Assembly: GCA_025769875.1 (NCBI GenBank)
Contig: JAGFNK010000004.1
Span: 58,501-122,500 of the forward strand
Length of the DNA: 64,000 nucleotides
Reading direction: 5' to 3'
Origin: Russula earlei
Taxonomy: Eukaryota > Basidiomycota > Agaricomycetes > Russulales > Russulaceae
Shown here in pieces: positions 45,070 through 56,879 of this stretch. The position numbers and the translations under genes are program-made. The number at the start of each line of letters is the position of its first letter. The stretch's first letter is position 1. A model generated the notes under the pieces. That model worked only from the letters and a program-made list of their open reading frames with translations. It did not search any database and was not told where the DNA came from.

Positions 45070-47187
45070 TTCCCACCATCAAACAAGAGCCCTTCTCACC
45101 CAAAGTTAAACAACACATCATCAACCAGTGTACCCTCATCATCCCTGATGATGCTGAACTTCAGGACCTCTCTGCCACCCTCAACCCACTAGCCATTCAT
45201 GAGGGAAGCTCCTCACCCACCCTACTGAAATGGACCCCACTCACCCTGGACCCCCCTGGTTCATCTATGAGCTGTATACACATGTTCCCCCTTTCTATAT
45301 CAACTTTAATAAGTGATGACATCTTCTACCTTACTGTACCTATGTATTGCCTTGTGGAATGATGAACCTATGCTTTTAGGAACTATGGGTCAAGGAGAGC
45401 CTGCTTATGGAGAAAAACTCATCATTCTGCCTGTCATCTCTGCCCCCAACCCCTCAGTCACTACCTCTGACCTCCACCTCTTAGTCGAGGACCATCCCTT
45501 TCATTTTGATGTTGCTCAGGCACTCAAAAACCTTCATGACCCTGGCACCCTTGCTGATGTCTACCAACTTCATAATGGTGGGTTACAGTTAAAGGTTCTG
45601 GAAGCTAAATGCACTGCCATCCAAGGAGCCATAGACATACTCCAACAACAACTTGCCAATCAGCTCCATGTGATCCAAGCCTTCACCAAGGAGTCCACCA
45701 CCATCCACAGTTGCCTCCATGCTAATAACACATCTATCTGGGTTTGTCATCAACTCAATGCCATGGCAGCTGACAGTGGTCTCACTCATAAAATGGGCCC
45801 CTTCTATTCATTTGCAGGAAGTTATGAGAAGGTCAAAAACCTGAAACAACTGTCAACCCTCTCCTCCCCACTTCACCTGTCCACCCTCCTCTTTCCCTGA
45901 CCCCCCACTTAAGTACCTTCCCTGAGTTGTTGACCAATCCCAGAATGATGCCCCCATGGAGGCCCCCTGTCATAGTAACTAGCTGTGTCAGTTCTCAAGC
46001 CTGAAGACAAATTTGATAGTAGATGTGCATTTGAAGAATGGGCCGGTTCCCATGGTAAAGAATAAGGATCCCTGCAGCGGTCGAAGTGTTTTATGCTAAA
46101 CAGGTTATGGCCAATAGACCCTTCCTAGTACAACTTGGTCTGTTGAGAAGCTAGGGTAAGTTGTAATGGGATAGACTAGGGCTGGTTCCACTAGCTATAT
46201 GCACTTAGGAACTCTGTTACCCTAAGCAATGCAAAGAGAAAGTGAGTAGATAGAGGTTTGAAGGAGAAGAGCTCTTCTCAGTAGAGTGAAGAGAGACTCT
46301 TAGGGAAGGAAAGGATAGGTAGAGTAGATGGTGGTTGGTGTGTGTGAAGAGTTGGTGAGATGGAGATGAGGATGTGGTTTGAGGATTAGGAGTGAAGTGG
46401 GTTGCAGGTGAATATGTTGGACAAGAGTAGGTTGGATTCTACAAGAGACCAAGCTTAAGGCTTTGGTCTCAAAGTACTGAGCTTATATATACAGGAGAAG
46501 TGCAGCAATAGCCATGCTTTGACTGTACTACTAGTATAGTAGGAGTCATAATAAGTAGGAGTCATAGAAATGAAGCCACAAATGAGTCAAAACCAAGTAG
46601 CTGTGCTGTGCAGTTAAGTGCGCAGCAATGCACAGTCAAAATTTAGAAGGGAATATAAAAGGAAAGAGAACCAAACAAAGGGAAAGTAACAGCAATCCAG
46701 TGTTACCTGGATGTGTATGGATCACATGATAACACAGAAGGGATCACAAGACATAAGAGATCATGAGACCAGTAAGTAAAGGGACATACACAAGCAAGCA
46801 GTCCATAGCAAAAAAGGTAAGAAATAGACATAAAAGGAAAATGGTGTAACACCCCCTCTCATTTTACACAAATGTTCTCCAACAACACCAGTACCTTCAG
46901 TACCCCTCTCACCCCTGCATGCATGACCAAGGCACAACACCAACAGCTCCAGAAATGTCAGCATGTCTGCAAACATTGCAGTATCAAGGGACACTGAAAC
47001 AAGGATTGCAATAAGCCCCACACTCACCATGAAGGATTGTGTCTTGAGGAAGACTCATAGGAATTACAGGGGATATTGTCCCAAGACAGGACCACAGAAC
47101 ACTTGGTTGGATGGCAAAGGGGATGACTTCTATGAGTCAGGACCTGACACTGATCAGTTTGGAGAACTAAGTGTGAGGGGGGCATGA
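45070..47187 (+). pseudogene. Gag-like protein with zinc knuckle, degenerate
   Basis: Two frames can be followed: 45080-45360 (IPDDAELQDLSATLNPL) and 45313-45900 (VAQALKNLHDPGTLADVY, then AIDILQQQLANQLHVIQ, a likely coiled coil). After skipping the LTR inserted at 45968-46851, the frame continues through FTQMFSNNTSTFSTPLTP to the zinc knuckle CKHCSIKGH-stop-NKDC (C-x2-C-x4-H-x4-C) and YRGYCPKTGPQNTW. In-frame stops and the insert show it is dead. Its family is not certain; a retroelement nucleocapsid-like protein is the best guess. Confidence 0.6.
45968..46851 (+). mobile_element. Solo LTR (884 bp) inside the gag-like relic
   Basis: It begins TGTCATAGTAACTAGC and ends GGTGTAACA, with the 5-bp target duplication CCCCC on both sides (45963-45967 and 46852-46856). 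Removing it restores the open frame of the gag-like relic (DAPMEAPSHFTQ). It carries a TATATATA-type box near 46485 and a purine-rich body. Confidence 0.85.
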
Positions 47188-47672
47188 TGTTGTGATCTAC
47201 CCCTCTCTGACTTGCCCCTAACCCTTGAATTCTTTCATTACTAATTTTACATTCCACCCTCATCCCCTTGGTTATGGTTTCATCCCTTGATTGTGATCAT
47301 CCCTTATTGTTTCATCTCTTGTGTTTCATCTATTGTCTGACCCCTTTTTGCTACTGGTCTAGTTTTATCTATTGTTCTGCATATAGTACTGTACAGCCTC
47401 GCTACATACAGTATTTAAGCACCTGTAGAAGCTGGGTAATGTACCAAGCTTAGTTTTGTCTCATTTTCCTGTCACATCCCTTGCCTTGTATCCTTCTCAA
47501 TCACAACTTGCTTGTGCTGGCTTACACTCTGCTTGACTTGAGCTTGCCACAAGGAACCTTCATGTTCCTCTTCCTCCTCTGCTTCTCTCTCATTATCCTT
47601 CTCTTCTGTGAAACCAGAATATTGACTCTGTCTGTGGATTAGTTATTGTCTGACTAAATCTTGAGATGCTAA

Positions 47673-48216
47673 TGTCAAGACTCACTGTTGAACAATCCAG
47701 TTCAAGAGTGTGCTAAAAGTTTGGAGACAAGTCAACTAAGTTCTAGGACAAAGTTGGCAAAGAGTACAGTCCAAACAAGTAACAAGTACCAGAGGGGAAC
47801 TGTTACTGGTTGTGAGAGATGATCACAGAAAGAGAGGGCCAGGGTGTGCTAGATAAGGCAGTCTTAAGGAGTACCTTTGGAAATGGAGTGCCACAAATCA
47901 AATGGACAGTCTGAAGACTGTCCACTACTTTATTGAGTGCTTATATATTACAAGAGAGCTGCTAAATAGGGAACAAGTCATAACCTTGTTATCAAGCACA
48001 ATTGATGGATGAGTAAGAAGTCGGAGTACACTTACTGAGCATGCTCAGTCATGTTCAGTAAGCTGCTGAGTAAGAAGGCTCTTATTAATGAGTAAGAGCC
48101 TTTACTATCCACATGTTCACTGCTTTAGTACACATGCAAAGCACCTCATTCATTTGCTGTTAGTTAGTTTAGGGCCAGTCATTTGAGGACTTGTAGTTTG
48201 GTTCAGGGAATAGAGT
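47673..48216 (+). mobile_element. 544-bp insertion inside the right LTR
   Basis: The LTR sequence is interrupted after GAGATGCTAA and resumes with ACCCTTGAACTGG after the repeated 5-mer GCTAA (47668-47672 and 48217-48221). The insert starts TGTCAAGACTCAC but does not end in CA, so its class is not settled. It could be a solo LTR with a damaged end. Confidence 0.6.
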
Positions 48217-48334
48217 GCTAAACCCTTGAACTGGTCTCCTTTGAGCTGGCCCCCATTGAACCATTGAACCAAGTCAAGGGACTTGGCCCCACTGAACTTC
48301 AAGCTAATGCTCCAATGGCTGCTATGCTATAACA

Positions 48335-49759
48335 GCTCATAACACTGACTCCATTTGTTCCCTTTGACTTGCTTGTTACTGATCAGTTTTGTTTACCTGA
48401 GTAAACAATACTGTTTTGGATTCATACAGTACTTATGCCTTGTTTCACAGCATCATTGCTCTGGCTCATCTTGTCTCACATCCATGTCTCACACTCTCAA
48501 CTTGTGTCTTTCTGTCTCCCCAATCCCCCAATATCCCCCTCTCTCATAGTTCACATCTTGTATATCAACATCTAGTTACACCTCAGAACAAGAGACCTGT
48601 TTTTCCCTTCTTCTGTGTGTGTTTTCATGAACTCAGCAAACCACTGCCTGCTGCATCTTAAAGTTCTCAACTTGCCTTCAACCTGCAACTCCTTTATCTT
48701 CACCTCTTGCCTTCCAGTCTTTCCCTTCTTGCCCACTTGCCTTTTTCTCTAGTGCTTGGTAACTTTCTTGCTCCTCTTCCCCCCTCTCTCTCCTCTTCTT
48801 GGTCTCAGCAGCATCACAATCTCACACACACATCCCTGGACTTGCTACACTGCATACTCAGAATGTATCTTTACTCTGTTAGAGCTAGCTCAACTCATGG
48901 GGTATATTAGATGATTGTATTCTGTCTTCTAAGGCTCACATGTAGCTAAGTATCTGGGCTTAGACTTTCTTGTTGTAGTTTGAATTCATATGAACAGGTT
49001 GCACATCTGATCCCTTTTGAGTTATTTGCAACAAGGACATCAGACATCCAGCCAGTTGCCTTCAAATCAGACTTGGATCTTAGTGGGAAAATACAAACAA
49101 GATTCAATTATAAGAATGCTAACTATGTTATTTGGCTTGAGTAAAATTGTAATGAAATGTAAAGCCCAGATCTTTGCATTGAGTTTCATATGTGTGGTCA
49201 GTCTCTGTCATTGGGGCAATTGATCCCCATTGGGTGTGATTGATCCTCATTGGCTGATTATTGCCATATAATGAGTAGACCATTCTTATTTAAAAATTTG
49301 GTGTCATATTTGTGGATGCACTTTATGTCTCAATTTATCCAATATAAATCCATGTATCAACATATGTCATTGTGTTAAGTTTATCCAAGTCTGCTAAGGC
49401 TAGATTGATTGAGGAAATTAAGTGTATAACCCCACTGGTGATTCAGGGTGACTCATGTTGCATCTTAGGTTACATAACTTGGGAACTGAGCTGCCCTCTC
49501 TTAAGCATTCAACTAATTTCTAATTGTTTGGGTTGACATATTTACAATAATGCAATGCATGAGGGCAACAAATCAATGAATTTTTTAAAAATAATAATTT
49601 GCAATCTGAGTTGAGTTTTAGTGGACTGTCTTATCAATTCCTGTCTGTTGTGATTCCTGCCATCATGTAAAGATTTGCTGGTGGCCATTGGAGTTTCAAC
49701 ACTTCAACCATAACCCCCATCATCTTTCTTTCTGCTGCATTCCTGGATAACAGCAGACT
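48335..49759. other. CpG-free A/T-rich sequence, no gene recognised
   Basis: No CG dinucleotide was found from about 48025 to 49768. Short open frames (48355-48661, 49017-49223) have no motifs. Probably very old, decayed sequence. Confidence 0.6.
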
Positions 49760-49960
49760 TTGGTCAATACGATGCCTGATAAAGAGGGTAAGAAGAAAAC
49801 TAGCAAAGATCCTAATGACTGGACAGTTGAGGAAGTTGTAGATTGGTTGAAGGGTAGAGGATTCAAGCAGGAAGTGTGTGATATGTTCATTGGTGCATTG
49901 TCTCACAACTTATTCTTATTCAGGCTATCTGGGCTATATTAATTCCTGAGCAGCCCAACA
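49760..49960 (+). pseudogene. SAM-domain fragment
   Basis: The frame from 49760 reads KDPNDWTVEEVVDWLKGRGF and KQEVCDMFIGALSHN, the start of a sterile alpha motif domain (W-x3-x-V-x2-W-L, then the helix with F). It ends within 60 residues at a stop, and the rest of the domain is missing. SAM domains mediate protein-protein contacts. Its parent gene is not visible; it is likely a relic. Confidence 0.55.
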
Positions 49961-50035
49961 AATCACTGGCAACAGCCTTCTTAGCCTTAATGCAGGTCTC
50001 CTCAAGTCTGAATTTGGGGTCATCCCTTATGGTAC

Positions 50036-50425
50036 ATCACTACAAACAGTATTTAAGCACCTGTAGAAGCTGGGGAATGCCTCAAGCTTAGCTTTGTCTC
50101 ATATCCTGTCACAATCCCTGCCCTGTATCCTCTCTCAATCACAACTTGTTGTGCTGGCCTTTACTCTACTTGACTTGAGCTCTCCACAAGGAACCCTTGT
50201 GTTCCTCTTCCTCCTCTGCTTCTCTCTCATCACCCTTGTCTTCTGTGAAATAACCAGAAGATCAACTCTGTCTGTGGACTAGTCATAGCATGATTTAGTC
50301 CTGAGATGCTAAACCTCTGAACTGGTCTCCTTGAGCTGGCCCCCATTGAACCACTGAACCAAGTCCAGGGACTTGGCCCCCACTGAACCTTGAGCTAATG
50401 CTCCAACAGCCATGATGCCATAACA
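50036..50425 (-). mobile_element. Truncated LTR of the Copia-linked family
   Basis: It matches the second half of the LTRs at 40.7 and 58.0 kb (ACAGTATTTAAGCACCTGTAGAAGCTGGGG to GCCATAACA-type end) and directly abuts the Copia relic. Read on the minus strand, the coding end DALTKGLS is followed at once by TGTTATGG, the LTR start, so this is the 3' LTR of a minus-strand Copia copy. Confidence 0.75.
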
Positions 50426-51020
50426 CTGAGTCCCTTTGTCAAGGCATCAGCAGCCTGGTCCTCAGTTGGAGTGTATGCAAGATTGATCTCTCATGTGTTG
50501 AGCTTTTGGTGCAGGAAGTGGTGTTGCACCTTGATGTGCATGGTGCAATCATGGAATTCTGGGTTCTTGGCAATGGTTATGGCAGATTGATTATCAATGT
50601 GGAGTGTGGTGGGGAGATGGGGGCCTTGGCCCAGTTTGATGAGTAACTGTTTCAACCATACAGCTTCTTTTGCTGCATGTGTGGCCACAATGTACACCAC
50701 TTCCATAGTCAAGAGGACCACTGATGTTTGTTTTTTAGAGCTCCAGCTTATGGCCCCTTCTGCCAACATGAAGACAAAACCAGAGGTTGACTTCCTGTTG
50801 TTCACATTGCTAGCCCAGTCCACATTAACATATCCAGTCAAAGTCAATTAGGTATTGTGTCTGCATTGTACTGTAAAACAAGGCAGGGGCCACTCATTGC
50901 CTAGATATACTGGATTGCATGCTCAAGTGGGCAATGGTGCTCATTGCCTGGGCAAGTGGCATGCCATCCAAGTGCAGTGATGGTATATGCAAGGTCAGGT
51001 CATGTAGAGTATAGCATGGG
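50426..51020 (-). pseudogene. Copia reverse transcriptase/RNase H remnant
   Basis: Minus-strand pieces in order: PDLAYTITALGWHATCPGNE-like sequence near 50980 (frame broken), TLTGYVNVDWASNVNNRKST, SGFVFMLAEGAISWSSKKQT, AAKEAVWLKQLLIKLGQGP, TLHIDNQSAITIAKNPEFHD and finally EINLAYTPTEDQAADALTKG. This is the typical Copia (Ty1-like) RNase H and polyprotein end. Stops and lost CpG codons show it is dead. The rest of the polyprotein is not seen to the right. Confidence 0.85.
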
Positions 51021-51985
51021 TTGTACCATAGGTGATTTTGATTGACATCATACCTGTACCTAGCAATACCATACCCATTTTAACACCTTACCCATGAGGA
51101 CAGGTTTAACCTTCAGTATTTATTATATTACCATAGTTTCAATACACCATAGATATTCCACAGTCAACAAGCTACAAGATAGGTACCAAGATAAAAAAAA
51201 GTATTCAGTCATTGGGAACTTCAGGCTCCTCCTCACTTAAGCCCTGCTTCTGCTTTCTGTTGCTGTACTGAATAGCCTCAACAACATCATGAGTAGTAAC
51301 CAGATCCTTCCTGCTCCAGTCACCAAAGCACAACAAGGGGCAGATTAATCCCCTAGATAGTCAATTGCATGTGAAGTGAAATAGCTGTTGGCCCTGTGAT
51401 CCAAGGACAGATTGGAGGGTGCATCAGGAAAAACCTCACTTGATAATTTGTAATGATTATTGATAATGCTTCAATATTCTAGATTATCACTCAGAAGCCT
51501 TGGCCCCCATAACCAAGCTGTGATTTATTAATAAATTATCATGGAAGCTAACCCACAATAATCTCATCTGGATCATTGAAAATTTATCACTTGGTATTCA
51601 GATGTTGCAATGTAATAAACAGTGATAATATTGTTTGCTATGCTACAACTAAGTTATATTATCCAAGTGTCCCAATAGCATTATGAAATTGATGGTACAT
51701 GCCAGGTATGATGACCAGCTGATGACTGTAGAAATGTGAATAGGGGTTTTTAGAACAGAGACAACTCACATGTAGATCAAGTTGCTTTAGTGGTTGTTGA
51801 AACCACATATGAAGCAAGACTCAAACTTGAAGGGCATTAAGGTCAAGCTTAGCAATTGGTACTTTTGAGATTTGAGTTGAACAAGTCAAAACAGAGGCCA
51901 TGCTGTAATTGGATAGTCAGTGATACAATGACCACACAATATAGCAAACAATGTACTCACCTTAAGAGAGAGTATAGATTGGCCA
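51021..51985. other. A/T-rich, no gene recognised
   Basis: Low CpG, no open frame of note, no repeat termini. It may be the decayed 3' region of the DUF6532 relic on its right. Confidence 0.4.
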
Positions 51986-53240
51986 TCATATTGTGAAACA
52001 CACCATTATGATTCTCCTGGAAGTGCTTGAGTGTTTGAATGTGGCCATGATAAACATCAAGGTATGTATTTGCTGAAAATTCTGCAGTTTGATGCTCATC
52101 ATGAGACCACTCATAGATTGCAGCATGACAGGGACCTTATGGCTCACCACTGCATTATGGCCCTCAAATGTTGGGAACAAGTGGACAAAGTGCACAGCAA
52201 ACAACATAGACTCTCCACCAAAATATAATTCTTGAATGACCTGGGTGATATGGTTATTATGATATGAGCATGTGCACATCATAAGGCCACTTGACACCTA
52301 GGAAGGAGTGAGCAATCAGTGGTCTTTGAATTCACTGCAGAACAATGGAATCCAAGCACATGGCTGTAGATAGCATTAGTGAGGTAATGTTTGAAAATAT
52401 ATCACATACCAGATGTATCAGTTTCAACATATACTGATCATCCTGCTTTAGTTGCTCACAGATTTCTGATGCACCTGGTTTATACTTCTCAGCCACAGCA
52501 AGGAGTGAGTCCTGAATAATAATCAATGACATGGTAGAAGTTGGAAAGGTGCAACAAAATACAAGTGATGCCTGGACCCATGAAATGGCATCATGGACAA
52601 TAACCTGAATGAGCTGCTGCTGCCCCAGACAGTGTAAACCTGATTGATCCCAGAACAAGCTGAAGATTAGTCTTGGCAGGCCCCCTACATTCAGCTGTCT
52701 CTGGAACACCACCACACTGGGCTGACACATCACAAGCATCATCAACAAACCCCCTGCCAGTGTTTGCAGTAGAGGAACTGGATGGTCCTTGCTAAGATGG
52801 CCTCTAAAATGTTTCTGTAAGTTGGAGTCAGAAAAACAACATCATGGATGCACCTCTAGTCTTGTCACCACCTCAAAGTTCAATGGGTGTTTCTGAGCAA
52901 GCCCATCATCCCAATCAGGCTCAGTTTGGGCATCACTATCCTCTTTGACTTGAGCTTCAGAGTCTTCAGAATCAGAAGAGAGGGGAAGTGGGGGGAGGGG
53001 AGGTGGAGAGAAAATCTGAGGCTGGCACCAGCAAACTTGTGCTGAAATTTTTTCAAACTCAGATTGAAAACACAATCAGTAAGCACATGACCCACCTGGT
53101 ATGGCACCTGTGTTGTTCACATCAATCACTGATCCACTGCTGCCTGTTTGCTGCAGCTGGCTTGTCACTAATTCAAGCTGCATCAGATGAGCATAAGGAG
53201 GGCCTTCACTTTGATGTCAACATGATTTACTAAAGGTGTG
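51986..53240 (-). pseudogene. DUF6532-family protein, decayed
   Basis: Minus-strand pieces: an acidic N-terminal segment (SSDSEDSEAQVKEDSDAQTE, 53075-52842), then IIIQDSLLAVAEKYKPGASE and LKQDDQYMLKLIHLVCDIFS (52748-52332), then HITQVIQELYFGGESMLFAV, FPTFEGHNAVVSHKVPV and MLQSMSGLMMSI (52297-51986). These match my memory of the DUF6532 domain, common in Agaricomycetes and often found near transposons; its function is unknown. Stops between the pieces and missing ends mark it as a pseudogene. Confidence 0.65.
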
Positions 53241-53997
53241 CTTCACATACCTGCTTTGTGCACTTTCTTCATGGGGGGTATCTTTATAGGGGGTATCTCA
53301 GATGTAGATGCTGCCAGATGGGTGGGAGGTGGTATGTTTCATTCCTGCTTGCTATCATGTCAGATAAGATAACTTACAACCTCTTGGACCCACCTCACTG
53401 TTCAGTGTAGTGAATGCTCAGTCTTATTGTAGAAGACTATATTAAAGAGTGTTCTAACCTGTAGCAAATGCTAAAGGAGTAATTAGTTACATGTGCGAAG
53501 TACATGAGTGTGTGACTGACCTCAGTCTTATTGTAGAAGACTGAGGGACAAGAAAATTCCATAAAACGAACTATATACATTTCCACTTGTTTGTCACGCA
53601 CCACGTAAGTGCATGACTGACTTGTCACGCTGTGGCTGGCCACAACTCCAACGTTCAGAGTTTGTTTTGGTTGTTTTGAGGGCTTGGTGTCTACATGCAC
53701 CATGTTGTACTCTCTGTGTAGGCTCTAATGAAGAGACTTTGTCATTTTGTCCTGGTGCAATTGTCCAAGAACAACTTATGTGAGGGGTTATCAATAATTA
53801 GCAACAGGAATGAGCAATATGTCAAGTGATAAGAGATAAGGAAAACAAAAGGAATGATATGTAGAACAGAAGCAGAAATGACAGGAATGGGGTGAATAAA
53901 GACATAGTGGCTCAAATATACATCCTCTCTCATATTGATATTGTGAGTCCAAGTGCTACTGACACTGCAATAGTTTTATCTTCCATCCACCTTGCAA
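53241..53997. other. Intergenic with hairpin repeats
   Basis: CTCAGTCTT-ATTGTA-GAAGACTGAG-type hairpins occur at about 53428-53445 (imperfect) and 53519-53545 (perfect arms). 53560-53720 keeps several CpG, unlike its surroundings, which suggests a younger inserted piece with no visible ends. Confidence 0.4.
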
Positions 53998-54826
53998 TCA
54001 TGAATACCACATATACTCAATGCCTGGGCTGCAATAAAGCCTTTACCAATCATGGATACTGCCTTCACATCACCACAGCTCAACACATCAGCTGTCAAAA
54101 GGTGCATGCACTGTCACAAGCTTCTAATTTCATTGGCAGCATGGCATCAATGGTGTCAAATGGAGTGATCACTGGGGAAACCAGTGGTGTGGGTGAGTTA
54201 ATCCTGTCTTGACAGTGTGATCACAATGTCATGAGTTCAATGCACCAGATGCCAGTGATGGTGATAAATATGAAGAATTTCTCACTAATTACTATGTTTC
54301 AGATGACAATAGTGATAATCCTGATAACATTGCTGACAACACTAGCACCATCAATGACAACACATATGAAACTCACAGTGGTGTGGATTGTGCTGAAGCA
54401 ATCATTCCAGAAAGAGTGTCAACACTGCATCTGGAGGCATACAATTCAGCCTTGGAGACCACATGCCCAGCCATTATTGACAAATTTCCTTATAGCCATC
54501 CTGGTGCACTAATTTCTGGTGCACATCAAGGTTCTCCTGTGCATGATGCCAGTCATGACACACCTAAAGATTCCATCTGGGCATCATTTCACTCCCAATT
54601 GAATGTGCTGGCAAATTGCACATTGGGCTAAGATGTGTGGCCCAACATCATTGGCAATGGCAGATTTACTTGTGATTCCCAATGTATGAATGCTGTTATT
54701 TTTCTTCACTATTTCACCATTGATGCTTATGTGGAAGGTTGTTCAGAGGCTTGGGTTATCATATGGCACAATCAACAAGTTGAATGCCCTGATCAATAGT
54801 TTGCCTGGAGGATTCACACAATTTCT
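53998..54826 (+). pseudogene. Plavaka-type (CACTA/EnSpm) transposon protein, decayed
   Basis: In order: a C2HC-like start TQCLGCNKAFTNHGYCLHI, an Asn/Asp-rich linker, ERVSTLHLEAYNSALETTCP, DSIWASFHSQLN, then after frame changes RLGLSYGTINKLNALINSLP. The Ser/Trp-x-PF-SQ and GLSY-x-LN-II-LP phrases are hallmarks of the N-terminal part of Plavaka elements in mushrooms. It is cut off abruptly near 54826, where LINE sequence begins. Confidence 0.6.
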
Positions 54827-55441
54827 GACTAAAGCACAAGAAATGCCCCAGTATATTGAAGACACCCTAATTAAGATAATCAGAGACTTTGTATGGGAGG
54901 ATAACTCCTCCCCAAGAATAGCCCTTGACATACTGTACCACCCCATTAATGAAGGTGGAATAAACCTACTTGACATCAATTCCCAAAATGATACAATAGA
55001 CATCCTCTGGCTGAAAGACTATCTCAATCTCTCCCTGAACTGACTGACATGGGCACAAGTAGCTGACTTAATAATTAATGAAACAGCCCCCTCCAAAATA
55101 CCCCCCCTAGCCTGTATAAACTGCTTCCTCCTGCCATGGAACCCCCCATGCAGGGGTAAATGCCTCAACATGTTAAACACAGACATCTCCAGAATGCTCA
55201 AAGTGACAAAAAAGTATGGTATGTCCATGGAAGCAATAAGACTCTCCCCAAACCTGAAAACCCAAATCCCAGCCTGGTACTACCCTAACATGGAACAATC
55301 CTGGCAAACCAGAATAACCAAATGTCTGCTCAAAACACACAACCTATGTACCATTGAAGATCTCATCAGAACCTCAGCTTGTCTGCACAAACAACACCCT
55401 GGCTCTCCAAATGAAAACTCCACACACTGTGCCTGCCCAGA

Positions 55442-56029
55442 TGTTACCGAGTGGTTTGGGGTCCGGAAGATGCCGGAACACCTGAACTATGGACTGCACC
55501 GTTTGCATTATGCGTGCGTCAGATCTTGATCGTTTATGTTCCTTGATATCACATTCAGAGCGCGTTGATCGTATCTTTCAGAAGATGTACTGAAGAAGCA
55601 ATGAGTAGCATTGCTTCTGTCCCAGATGTTCCTGTACCGCCACGTACGTCGATTCCTTGATTGGGGAAGCACTTAATGCTTCCAGCACCAAGATCGTTTA
55701 CATAGAAGCAACTTCGCTTCTATGAGCCATATTTTGCTTCTATAGCACCGACTAGTACTACAGTAGTACAAACCTTATCCCTGTAGGGCTATATAAAGCC
55801 CCCAGTCGTAACAGTTGAGCCCTAAGCTCGACTTAGTTTGCCAATCCCAAACAGTTGACTCCTACCCCGTCTGCAGAGCCCCTCTCATCTTGTTGTCATA
55901 CTCTAGAAGGATCTAATACTCCTTCCCCTCCACGAGTATTGCTTGCTTAACTCAAGCATATCTGCATTGGTAGGACGCGTTTATAGACGTGACCATTGAT
56001 CTTATTTAAGGCACTTTGGAGCCTTAACA
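55442..56029 (+). mobile_element. Solo LTR (588 bp) inside the LINE
   Basis: It starts TGTTACCGAGTGG and ends AGCCTTAACA, with target duplications CCAGA at 55437-55441 and 56030-56034. It has a TATATAAAG box near 55789 and keeps CpG, so it is younger than the LINE. Removing it rejoins the LINE frame at ACPDCVRDRQ. Confidence 0.88.
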
Positions 56030-56402
56030 CCAGACTGTGTGAGAGACAGACAAGAGGGATGCAGAATCCCCCACTCCTATGCTGCAGAAAGCCTATCAAG
56101 ACTCAATCAAATTGCACCCAAATACAATCCCCTTATCCTAGATGACATGAATCAAACTATGTCATATCACCCTCCTAGAAAGCAAAAAACCTAGAAGTGA
56201 AACAGTCCAACTCAGAAATGAGGTTTGACCCAAGCATAACATGTAAAAACAACTTAGCAGACTGCTTCCAGATCTTCACCAACCTGAACAAATCCAGCAG
56301 GTTACCAGTACACAGACTACCACCAAATGGTGCACACCTGAGACACCCCAACATTAAAATAATATACACAGATGAAGCATGCTTCAACAATGGAAAATGA
56401 AA

Positions 56403-56879
56403 TGTTGAGATCAGCACTGGCCTGAGCCCCAAGTGTGTTGTGATGCAATCACAACTTTGATGCATTGACACATTGGATCACTTGGACCAGGCATTACCAG
56501 CTTTAGCTCATACACTGCAGCATGTGTTAGAGACACTGATAAGATGATTTAGAACAATCAGTAGCTAGTTACCACTGATCCTCAGAAATACTTAGTGATC
56601 CATAATGGTAGTTTGCTGTACCACACTTGGTGGTGGTCTGAGGTACTTAAGAACACCACAAAGCATGTAGATCACTTCAGTTTTGTATCAACCAAACTGA
56701 AGTGAGTACTTACTCTATGATATCTTATCACTCTGTACTGATAACATGTTGTAGCTATTGTCTGATAGGTACATATTTAACTTCAGTTTTGTGTTAACAA
56801 ATTGAACTATTGTCTGATAGATCGGCCTGTGATCTTAACATCTGCTGCTATTTAATCACACATACTGTGCTCTTCAACA
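56403..56879 (+). mobile_element. Probable solo LTR (477 bp) inside the RNase H region
   Basis: The LINE frame stops at FNNGK near 56400 and resumes at CGSGIWFGPNN near 56890. The intervening piece starts TGTTGA and ends TCAACA, a 6-bp inverted pair. Its flanks (TGAAA and CTAAA) are only an imperfect target duplication. Confidence 0.55.

Larger units (their letters stand above)
44888..48334 (+). mobile_element. LTR-flanked relic with a gag-like ORF and nested insertions
   Basis: A truncated LTR (44888-45069, TGTTATGATTTG through GTACTGTACAGC) and a fuller one of the same family (47188-48334, TGTTGTGATC to TATAACA) flank a 2.1-kb internal region. A purine run, GTGAGGGGGG, lies just before the right LTR. 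The internal region is interrupted by a different 884-bp solo LTR (45968-46851), and the right LTR by a 544-bp insert (47673-48216). The gag-like frame is on the plus strand, which conflicts with the minus-strand sense of the Copia relic next to the same LTR family at 50.4 kb. Confidence 0.65.
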
